18,344 bases of DNA from Rhodocollybia butyracea (lineage: Eukaryota; Basidiomycota; Agaricomycetes; Agaricales; Omphalotaceae), in assembly GCA_015501585.1 (NCBI GenBank), contig JADNRY010001042.1, positions 1 through 18,344 on the forward strand. The letters run 5' to 3'. Positions 1 to 7,427 of this stretch are shown here, piece after piece (position 1 is the stretch's first letter; each line of letters opens with the position of its first letter). Below the pieces are notes generated by a model. The model ran no database searches, was not told the origin of the DNA, and was given only the letters and a program-made list of their open reading frames with translations. The position numbers and the translations under genes are program-made.

Positions 1-16
1 ACTGACTTGAGCAAAG

Positions 17-740
17 CCATATAAGCCCTTTTGAGTTCACCGAAACTCTTCTCCCACTTTTGAAGACCACTGCCACTTTAGAGGGCTCGGATGTCCGCAT
101 CGTGAATGTAAGTTTCTTTACCACCGTCCTCCCTTCCGGTTTCCTTCTCGAAATTTACTCCCACGTACTCACTACTTACTAGGTCAGTTCTGTGACCCAT
201 CAGCTCTCAAAGCCCAAATCATTTGTTGGAAAAGATAGTCTCAATAAGCAGTTCGGTGACTCTGCTTATGGCCGCCTTAACACCTACGGTAAGTTCGCCG
301 CCGCAACCTGCTTTCGGATCAAATTTGCCAAACTTTTACTGCAATATACAGCAAACTCAAAACTTGCCAACATCCTGCACATCAAACACCTTCAGTCACG
401 ATTGAAACATGAGTCAATACCAATAATATGCATTGCCGTAGATCCTGGCGCGACGCTCACCAACAGCACGAAAAGGTTTCTTAACTCTGTGCCTCTCTTT
501 GGCTGGTTTTTCAGAACAGTTGTTGGACCGGTATTTTTTGACTCCTGGAGACGAGGTGCAATGAATCCTGTGTTTGCTGCTGCTGGCAAGGACGTTACCA
601 TTACGAGGAAGGCTTACGAGGGGGTGTATCTGACGCCTGTGGCCAAAATATCCGAGCCATCAAGTTATGCCAACAACGAGAGGCTGCAGAGGGAGTTATA
701 TGAAACGACAATAAATGTTCTTTCAGACATGGGACTGTAA
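17..740 (+). CDS. Short-chain dehydrogenase/reductase, 3' part (5' end outside window)
   Basis: NAD(P)-dependent oxidoreductase of the SDR (Rossmann-fold) superfamily, nearest in style to fungal retinol-dehydrogenase-like SDRs; substrate unknown. Spliced exons: 17-107, 183-288, 352-740. The first exon follows an intron whose branch-like CTGAC (2-6) and acceptor AG (15-16) are visible; base 17 completes a split codon, giving the NHISPF-type SDR motif if the missing exon ends in AA. Removing 108-182 gives IVNVSSVTH with the catalytic-region serine; removing 289-351 gives YANSKLAN, the YxxxK catalytic signature. Downstream VDPGATLTN is the SDR PG motif after the catalytic lysine. Stop TAA at 738-740. 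The cofactor-binding GxxxGxG segment lies upstream of the window. No frame damage is visible, so this is probably a live gene. Exon boundaries are inferred from splice consensus and family motifs. Confidence 0.87.
108..182 (+). other. Intron in the SDR gene (75 nt)
   Basis: Donor GTAAGT at 108, acceptor ACTAG ending at 182. Splicing joins ..IVN to VSSVTH.. in frame, restoring the conserved SDR serine motif. Confidence 0.85.
289..351 (+). other. Intron in the SDR gene (63 nt, stop-free)
   Basis: Donor GTAAGT at 289, acceptor ATACAG ending at 351. Its length is a multiple of three and it has no stop, so a naive ORF reads through it. Splicing is favoured because it creates the YANSK catalytic motif, whereas read-through inserts 21 residues between Tyr and Lys. 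Confidence 0.85.
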
Positions 741-911
741 GTCACAAGTAAGTCAAGTGTAAGTCCCGTATATTGTGTATGGCGGGGTAGAATCAATATA
801 GGTTATTTGATCATTTTGTGTATCTATGTACTATTCAAGTGAAACTTCCAATTGAGCCTTTGAGATGTCCATTGATAAGTGGTTCAAAGCAGTGTCACCT
901 GTTGCGGCTCA
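741..911. other. 3' flank of the SDR gene, no gene seen
   Basis: AT-rich sequence between the dehydrogenase stop codon and the TIR element; probably holds the 3' UTR. No clear terminator or further ORF can be supported. Confidence 0.4.
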
Positions 912-2103
912 CATCAGTAAGTTGGACGGCGTATGGAAGGTATGGTACCATGCAGCCCATACACTGCCATGCCAAGTATGGAAAAGAGGGGGGTACATAG
1001 AGTCCCATACTTATACCATACGTTTACCATACAGCAGCCATACATACTCATACAGTAACCATACATTCTCATACATTCTCATACAACAACACATACTCCT
1101 ACTATATCTTACCCTAGTTCAAATATTGGAAAATAATATCATATTCATGTAGAAATAACTATGCAGAACACATCGCTACACAAGGCTATTGCTACCCAGT
1201 TGCAAGAACACCAAACTTCGGTCAAATTCGCACCTACAAGTGGCGATCAGTAAGACCGGACAGTGATCACAATATCGCTACATACCTTGTTCACAATAAT
1301 AATAGTCTCAACACCCACGCAAAACTTGCACCCTCTCTTTGTGTTGTTTTTGCAGGTTGTTCATGGCTTGGCTTCACGGCTTGGCTTTGATATTACTGAT
1401 GGTGTCGTTCTGTGTATGAGCAAATGTTGAAAGGCCGGAACCACGTTTTCATCCAGGATCCTTCACTGCTATTAGGTCGGAAATTATAACGGGACATGCA
1501 GGCGGCAACGTACAGTATAGCTCTGCAGAGGCGCAAGCCTGAAGATCACAATCGAGAAAAGAGATAGAATTCAAAGAAAGACTGCAGACGCGACGTTCAA
1601 GTAGAAAAAATTATAGAACGTGATCATGTGAGTCTCTCACGTGAACTGTACAGTTTGTGGAAAGTTTGTCTGTCGGAGATTGATTCGACTTAAGAGTTTT
1701 TCCATTTTTTAATTTATCACCCATGGCTCGCACATCACTCATTGGCTCAGATTCAACGTTGCCTCAAGGCTTCATAATGTCTAGACTGCTTGCTACCTCC
1801 CGCCTTATATTTATAGTGACTAAACAGGACAAGCGCCAAGCTTGAGCTTGAGGCTTCGAGTACTAATTATAAGAAGTTGACGAGGCTGGATCGAATTTTA
1901 TACTGTAAATACTTGCTAGCTATGTAGTGTACAAAATTGGATTTGTTCCATACCTCCATACAACCTCCATACATTGTGACCCTCCATACATTTTTACAAT
2001 GTATGGAGAAATATGATAAAGCATTCGTGGGAAGGTATGGATGTATGGAATTATTCTTTCCCATGCAGCCCATACACCTCATACGCCTTCCAACTTCCTG
2101 ATG
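912..2103. mobile_element. Non-autonomous TIR DNA element, CCATAC/GTATGG-rich
   Basis: Terminal inverted repeats of 24 bp, 912-935 against 2080-2103, match at 22 of 24 positions (CATCAG.AAGTTGGA at the tips). Just inside, a 17-nt motif CCATGCAGCCCATACAC occurs identically and in the same orientation at 948-964 and 2061-2077, and many CCATAC / GTATGG hexamers crowd both ends (about 930-1090 and 1945-2080). The interior has no convincing coding frame, so this is a non-autonomous DNA transposon of about 1.2 kb. Subterminal hexamer clusters are typical of hAT- and CACTA-like elements, but the superfamily is not resolved. Target duplication is unclear; only CA flanks both ends. Confidence 0.72.
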
Positions 2104-2265
2104 CAGTGTTGCCGCGGGTCGGGTTCGAACCCGAACCGAACCTAAGGTTCATGCGCGGTTCAACAATTTCTTCGAACCGAACCTCAAGGTTCAGGTGCAG
2201 GTTCGGGAAGTCTGTGGACCTGGGTTCGAGGTGCACCGAGGTTCAAACCTCCGAACCGCACAGAA
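2104..2265. repeat. GGTTCG/CGAACC inverted-motif cluster
   Basis: Short inverted motifs (GGTTCGAACC, CGAACCGAACC, AGGTTCA and relatives) fill about 160 bp directly next to the right end of the TIR element. The left edge reads CAGTGTTGCC, similar to many hAT element tips, but no matching right tip was found. Probably one end of a truncated DNA element. GGTTCGAACC also matches a tRNA B-box, but no tRNA cloverleaf is present. Confidence 0.45.
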
Positions 2266-3048
2266 TTTTTGAGTATGCTTTTACCACTGTGCAGCAGGTA
2301 TTTCAGGCCCTGTTTCTATTTTTTCCTGGAGAACCAAATGTGAAGTGTTTCTCCTTGTCTCAGAAATGCAATTATTTTCCTTGGGACAGTGTGTTTTCCA
2401 TGCCTTGTAATTCTTTTTCTTGTCACACTTGATTATCTATGAAATTAATGAACTTGCAACAGCTTGGCACTCATAATATTGATTGAAAAGCTCATTGAAA
2501 GTTGACTGGAGACCTGGTTGAGGCACACAAAGAAAGCTTCAGATATATAAGGCTATGCTACACTCTACGGCAAAGCTTTGGAAGGGCCTAGACATGGAAA
2601 CACAAATACTATCCTCCAATTCTTTTGCAAATAAATTACTAGATTCAGACTAAGAACTATGACAGGAAGGAATAATTTTAATAAATTACATTCCAATATC
2701 ATGATTCATCATGAACACACCCACATTTATGGATGATGTGGTTAAATTGTTGTCTCCTACTATCCAGCTTGATCTGATCTCTCAAAAAAAGTAATTGCTT
2801 GCAGTGCTAATTGCTGAGTGTAGAACAAAGATATTATATTACAGTACTTGCTATACCAAGTGGTATAATTATTTACATTCTGTTGCTAATAACAAGTGGG
2901 CAAAATATTCTCTCACTTGCAAGTTGTTGTAACTAGATTACATAACCATGCCGGCGCATAAATTTCAAGCCCGCCTCTGCTTCCCTCCCCTCCCTTGCAA
3001 GTTCGGGGGGTCCCCCAAGCCGGGAAGTTGTTGGCGGGCACCCTAAAG
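2266..3048. other. Non-coding stretch, no gene seen
   Basis: AT-rich sequence without a credible ORF on either strand. The only structure noticed is the palindrome at 2969-3039. Confidence 0.5.
2969..3039. repeat. Imperfect palindrome (GCCCGCC ... GGCGGGC)
   Basis: GCCCGCC and TTCCC on the left pair with GGGAA and GGCGGGC on the right, with a G-run/C-run inner hairpin near 3005-3015. It sits 15 bp from the insertion site of the LTR element. Could be a small fold-back element remnant. Confidence 0.4.
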
Positions 3049-3053
3049 CCTCA

Positions 3054-3438
3054 TGTTGTTGTAAAAGGGGGAAAATTCAGATACAAGCTATGCTCATCCT
3101 CCAAATGTGGGGACAAAAGCACACCAGAGGGTAGAGATGGGTAAAGCCCTGGGTCAATAACCCGATGGAGTCTCATTCCATAAAACTAGGTACTTATATA
3201 CTATACAATTGTATACTACACTACATAAGGGAATTGACTTGCTTTAAGTCCAGGCAAGTCATGTAAAGTCATTATGAGTCATTTAGAATCATTGCACAAT
3301 CAATGACTCAATGCACAGTAACTATGTACTACAAATGAGTCAATGCAATATTGACACATTATGACTCCAGTCCATATGAGTCAGTCCAGGTTTGTACACG
3401 GAGGCACTTGCAAATCTGCCTATCCATAAATTCCTACA
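3054..3438 (-). repeat. 3' LTR of the gag-only retrotransposon
   Basis: 385 bp, about 99% identical to 5011-5394. The left edge abuts CCTCA at 3049-3053. A purine-rich run in sense (3441-3447 on plus as CCCCCTC) lies 2 nt outside its inner edge, as expected for a polypurine tract. Confidence 0.9.
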
Positions 3439-3546
3439 CACCCCCTCAAGTGTCAAAGTGTACAACAATAAAAATAATAGACACACAAAAGAATATCAGG
3501 TATGTTTTAACACCCCCTGATTCATAAGTTGGTAAGAATAAAAATT

Positions 3547-4345
3547 CTACCATGCAAGCTCAATATCATCAGCATAGTGAGCCTTGCTTTCGTTCTCAAG
3601 GTTGGGACATTCAGATTTGTAATGGCCCTTCTTCTGACAATTAAAAACAAGTAACCTGAGATTTGGGACGTCTCCTGCCAGTAAATGCAGCAGATGCACC
3701 CTCCAATACAGGGTTTCCGACATCAGATTGTGGGAGAGAATCCTGCCTAGTCTCCTCATTCAACAATCTAGTAATAACATGCTCATACGTGAGCATTCCG
3801 GGTGAGGTTGAATCAAAGTTGATAATGACAGCACTATATTCTGGGGGTAATCCCATTGTCAGTGCCAAAATCCTATCCTGGTCATTCACATGTATTCCAG
3901 ATTCCTCCATAATAAATGCCAAAGTCTGGATATGACCAATCCAACTTTGCATACTTCTTGTTCCTTTCTTCTCTGTAAGGAATTTACGGCGCAATGCCAA
4001 ACTTGTTGCAAATCCACGGGCACAGTGGACATTCCTGAGATTATTCCAGATCTCCATAGGGTCACGGTCTCGCATATGTGACAATTGGCTGGGATCAACA
4101 CGCATAATCATCATTGCCCTAGCTTCGGCCATTGCTGCAGAATCTCTAGCTCTCTTGGTAGATCCATATTCTGCCATAATTTCAGTTTCCGTCTTATCAG
4201 ATCCATCTGATTTCTTTGGGTTAATGGTAATGCTAACTGCATTCCAAAGTTTCCTTTCAATAAGAGCAGCTTCCATCTGAATCTGCCATGTTTCGTAGTT
4301 GGTGTCATTCAATAGTGTAAAACGTAGCGGTGTAGTAGAAGCCAT
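3547..4345 (-). pseudogene. gag: Ty1/Copia-type Gag, with one frameshift in the zinc knuckle
   Basis: The capsid/nucleocapsid-like protein of the retroelement, which would bind and package its RNA. The frame opens at ATG 4345 with MASTTPLRF and a Copia gag N-terminus (NYETW, then LIERKLWNAV), followed by the helical gag core; it lacks the usual downstream protease/integrase/RT. Near codon 233 the frame stops at 3641, in a TTTTT run just after the first zinc-knuckle cysteine (TCF). The rest of the CCHC knuckle (NCQKKGHYKSEC) and a tail ending DIELAW continue in the next frame to a stop at about 3547. One base too many in the T-run explains this: a mutation, a sequencing error, or programmed slippage. 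Everything else is intact, fitting a young copy. Leader and 5' LTR lie upstream in sense. Confidence 0.82.
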
Positions 4346-4536
4346 GATTACAATTCAATATGGGTTCCAAATTTCGGGGTTCAGCTGGGGTGCAGAACAC
4401 AACAAGTGCTACTTATACGTTGCGGGTTTGCGGTCACAAGATCAAATTTCGGTTCCGGGAATTCCAATTTCCCACGGCAATAGTCAAAGTGAGTTGCGGT
4501 TTCGGTGAGTCAATGTGAGTCACAATTTCGGTACAG

Positions 4537-4977
4537 TGCACTACCTGTGCAGTTGCGGGTTACGGTTACGGTCCAGCTACTATTGCACTACCTGTGCAAT
4601 CTGGATGGGTTTCGAGTTACGTCTGTTGCACTACCTGTGCAATCCGGGGGTTTCGGTTACGGTTACCTCTGTTGCACTACCTGTGCAATCCTTACGGTAA
4701 TATTACCTCTGTTGTACTACCTGTACAATCCTTACGGTAATATGGTTACGTGTGTTGCACACTCTCTGTGCAATCCGGGGTTATCATGATGGTTACGCTG
4801 TTGCACACTTTCTGTGCAATCCGGGGTTACGGTGTGGTTGTACTACCTGTACAATCTCCACTTCAGTTACGGGTGCAGTGGTTGTACTACCTGTACAATA
4901 TCCACTTCAGTTATGGCTTTAATTGTGCTACCTGCACAGTCAAAGGTTCCAGGTCCAGTCAATGTACACACTGTACA
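4537..4977 (-). repeat. Array of eleven tandem hairpins in the retrotransposon leader
   Basis: Eleven short inverted repeats start at 4537, 4582, 4626, 4672, 4712, 4755, 4801, 4838, 4882, 4924 and 4963 (spacing 37-46, mean about 43 nt). Typical unit: TTGCAC-TACCT-GTGCAA. Stem variants TTGTAC/GTACAA and TGTGC/GCACA change both partners, so pairing is kept. The loop is TACCT (AGGTA in sense) in eight units; the others are CTCTC, CTTTC and ACACT. It lies between the 5' LTR and the gag start, in the presumed 5' leader RNA. Spacers carry TTACGGT / GGTTACGG motifs. It does not code for protein. Confidence 0.85.
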
Positions 4978-5010
4978 AAGGCTGCAAGTTACAAGGGTGG
5001 TATCGGGTTG

Positions 5011-5394
5011 TGTTGTTGTAAAAGGGGAAAATTCAGATACAAGCTACGCTCATCCTCCAAATGTGGGGACAAAAGCACACCAGAGGGTAGAGATGGGTAA
5101 AGCCCTGGGTCAATAACCCGATGGAGTCTCATTCCATAAAACTAGGTACTTATATACTATACAATTGTATACTACACTACATAAGGGAATTGACTTGCTT
5201 TAAGTCCAGGCAAGTCATGTAAAGTCATTATGAGTCATTTAGAATCATTGCACAGTCAATGACTCAATGCACAGTAACTATGTACTACAAATGAGTCAAT
5301 GCAATATTGACACATTATGACTCCAGTCCATATGAGTCAGTCCAGGTTTGTACACGGAGGCACTTGCAAATCTGCCTATCCATAAATTCCTACA
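5011..5394 (-). repeat. 5' LTR of the gag-only retrotransposon
   Basis: 384 bp, TG...CA in sense orientation, near-identical to 3054-3438. In sense order it holds four TGASTCA sites (5339-5231) and then TATATAAG (5156-5149), a normal U3 promoter order. The right edge abuts the CCTCA target duplication. Confidence 0.9.
5149..5339 (-). promoter_or_regulatory. LTR promoter: four TGASTCA sites plus TATA box
   Basis: Perfect TGASTCA sites at 5231-5237, 5260-5266, 5292-5298 and 5333-5339 lie about 75-190 bp upstream (in sense) of TATATAAG at 5149-5156. The same sites occur in the other LTR at 3275, 3304, 3336 and 3377. TGASTCA is the known site of fungal Gcn4/CPC1-type bZIP activators; control by them is inference. 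Confidence 0.55.
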
Positions 5395-5426
5395 CCTCAT
5401 TTACGCTGAATATATATGCGGCACGC

Positions 5427-5457
5427 CCAACCCTAACCCAACCCAACCCTAAACCCC
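5427..5457. repeat. Telomere-like CCCTAA/CCCAA repeat, left part
   Basis: Degenerate ACCCTAACCC / CCCAACCC units up to the left tip of the TIR element. The sequence resumes as CCTAAACCCTAAC at 6592. Interstitial telomere-like DNA split by the insertion. Confidence 0.6.
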
Positions 5458-6591
5458 AGTGAAAAGCCGCACCGAGCTGATCTGGGAATTTCCGGCATAT
5501 CCGAGTAGCGCTGGGTAGCGCTGGGCAGGTCTGTGTACAGCTGGCCAAATGAGGGGCAAATTTTGTTTCAATTCAATCCATGTTACACCCGTGAGAGATA
5601 TAGTATTCTGAATAATCGAGTTCGAGTTTGAGCTAGTAGCGCCGTGTGCAACTTTTGAGCTCAAGTATTTGAGTTAGTCTTTCGCTTTGTCTTTGTCGCT
5701 CAACTCAGAGTCCCAAATTTCCGGCCCGGCCCAACATGTGATAAGCTTCGACACTTGAAAAAAAATTCCATCACTCTTTCTCTCTTCACTGCCATTTCAA
5801 CTTCTCCAAGTTAAGGCTCTGTGCAAGCTGGCTCAAATTCTCGAGATTTACTCTTCAACATATCCTCAACCCACTTTAAACTCTTGACTCAAGCATGGAT
5901 TCATTGGGATAGGCTATTCCCAAGGTGAGCTATTTTAACTTTTTCTTGAATAATCTCTTGAACAAATTTTTTTTTTGATTAGCTCTCGCTGGTTCGTTGA
6001 TGTCGTATCACGCTGGTATGCCGCATTCTACCACTTTCATCTTTTCCTCTATACGTCAAAGGTGAGCTATTGGTCTTTGGATAACCTTCTCTCGCTGTAG
6101 CCCATTAGCCTCTCAGAGTTGTTTCAACAAGTCAATATCCCACTGTGCCAACATGTCATATAACACTTGTAACCATGCACTGTAGATGTAGCACTGCCCT
6201 TACACATGTTTCTCTGTAGTCAGCTTAATGTATGTATATGTAGTATGTGTCGTATTCGTATGTATTTGTAGTAGTTGATATCTCAATACATTCACTCAGA
6301 CCATCCCAGACCATCATAATTTCAGTAATATGTAATAAGTATTATGTGCAGCTAAGCCCAGATGATCCCAGATGATCCCAGAGAAATTCAATTGTATAGA
6401 AAAACCAAATTTTCATTTTCAGTGTGATTTTGGTCAGATATACCCAGATATACCCAGACCGGCCCAGACCACAACATAGGAAACGGCCAAATTCTGGGAT
6501 TATCCGCAAGACGGATAATCCCAGTTCATCCCAGATATTCCCAGCACATGTCGGCACATGTCAGCTCAGGCCGGCGGGGGTTTTCACTGGG
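5455..6591. mobile_element. Non-autonomous TIR DNA element, CTGGG-rich ends
   Basis: The ends share an 11-bp perfect inverted repeat, CCCAGTGAAAA at 5455 and TTTTCACTGGG ending at 6591, followed by an imperfect extension (GAGCTGA at both ends). Subterminal CTGGG / CCCAG motifs are dense: GCGCTGGG twice near 5510-5525, and GATCCCAGAT, TACCCAGA and ATCCCAG runs at 6355-6545. CCTAAAC occurs on both outer flanks (5448-5454 and 6592-6598), consistent with a 7-9 bp target duplication, though the host sequence is telomere-like and repetitive. No coding frame. A hAT-type non-autonomous element is the best guess. Confidence 0.65.
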
Positions 6592-6636
6592 CCTAAACCC
6601 TAACAAGCTCTACCATACTTTTGGCAATGCCAATGC

Positions 6637-6830
6637 ATCAGGAAAAGCCGTTTTTGCCTAGGTGACCTCAGAGTGGCTGAAGGAAAACTAGGTGACCTAT
6701 GAATCCTATGGCATCCTAGGAATTTGGGCTCATCCCTAGCCAGTCAAGGCTCTTGAGGATTCCCCAGGGCATCCTAGGGTGTCCTAGGATACCCCAGGGA
6801 AACTCCAGGACAACTTTGGGAACACCTGGG
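6637..6830. repeat. CCTAGG / CCCCAGG-rich repeat
   Basis: CCTAGG, CCTAGGTGACC and CCCCAGGG motifs recur in both orientations over about 200 bp. The left edge ATCAGGAAAA matches the tip of the fold-back MITE at 11486-11495, so this may be a decayed relative; its right end was not found. Confidence 0.4.
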
Positions 6831-6842
6831 GAATCAACCAGC

Positions 6843-6888
6843 GGTTACTCTGTTAGGGTTATTAAAGCTAACCCTAACAAGAGTAACC
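6843..6888. repeat. Palindrome built on telomere-like motif
   Basis: The arms GGTTACTC-TGTTAGGGTTA and TAACCCTAACA-AGAGTAACC are complementary over about 19 bp with one unpaired base, around a spacer of about 7 nt. A strong cruciform or hairpin containing TTAGGGTTA. Confidence 0.6.
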
Positions 6889-6889
6889 T

Positions 6890-7427
6890 CGGCATTGCAA
6901 ATTACTAGTCAAGACAGATCCGGGCCATGCCGTTACATCAGGTTGGTTGGTTGGTCTGTTGGTTGGGATCTAAAAAAAAATTATATGGATGTTTTTTTGA
7001 CCAGTTTCTGTGGTATTTAGTCCCTATATTCAGTTGAAATTGGCATTTTCACTACGTTTTGGAGCCAATACTCTACCAAATTTAAATAAGTAGGTTCAAT
7101 TTGAGCCACTTTAGGCCAAGACTGGACCACATGAGTAGATGAGACATGCAGTAAATCTTAAGAGCGCACGCGCCACTGTCAAGAAATACTGTACAGCCGA
7201 CAGCCAGCATACTACAACCAAACTACAGTCCAAACTAGTATATTGAGCACTTAATCAAAGCAACCACGAGAAAATTTCCACTTGCCAGCCTAAGCCAGCA
7301 GCAAAAAATTAAATAGGGTCTATCTCATTGCTAGATTACATCTATGGCTACACAGGTAATGATGATTTTTATGTATGATGCAGCAAGCACTTACCAATAT
7401 TAGCCCAATGCTGAAGGATGGCCAATA
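6890..7427. other. Non-coding stretch, no gene seen
   Basis: Contains a short (GGTT)n run at about 6940-6965 and A/T homopolymers. No credible ORF. Confidence 0.5.

Larger units (their letters stand above)
3054..5394 (-). mobile_element. Non-autonomous LTR retrotransposon carrying only gag (TR-GAG-like)
   Basis: Complete element of about 2.3 kb. LTRs of 385 bp (3054-3438) and 384 bp (5011-5394) run TG...CA and differ at only three places (one G-run length, T3091/C5047, A3299/G5255). A perfect 5-bp target duplication CCTCA flanks it (3049-3053 and 5395-5399). The minus-strand sense is set by the gag gene, a purine-rich run GAGGGGGTG next to the 3' LTR (3439-3447), and TATATAAG in the 5' LTR. 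The 1.57-kb interior holds a structured leader (4537-4977) and a Copia-type gag, with no protease, integrase, RT or RNase H. It would need enzymes from another copy. No standard TGG-starting primer binding site lies at the 5' LTR junction; the sense sequence there begins CAACCCGATACCACCC. Near-identical LTRs indicate recent insertion. Confidence 0.88.

Noticed and set aside
818..1152. Two plus-strand ORFs rich in Tyr, Ser, His, Thr
   Set aside because: They are translations of the CCATAC hexamer repeats at the left end of the TIR element.
2115..2135. tRNA gene suggested by a GGTTCGAACC B-box
   Set aside because: No acceptor or anticodon arms; the motif recurs several times as part of an inverted-repeat cluster.
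2013..2432. 139-codon plus ORF and 61-codon minus ORF
   Set aside because: They span a transposon end and the GGTTCG cluster; no domain, composition set by the repeats.
4995..5010. tRNA primer binding site next to the 5' LTR
   Set aside because: The sense strand lacks a TGG start at the junction. GATACCA there looks like a tRNA 3' end rather than its complement, too weak to call.
4505..5116. Overlapping plus ORFs with repeated Leu-Pro-Val / Tyr-Tyr-Leu peptides
   Set aside because: They read the hairpin array and LTR on the antisense strand of the element.
5449..6557. Minus ORFs of 71 codons inside the TIR element
   Set aside because: They cover subterminal CTGGG repeats and show no protein signature.
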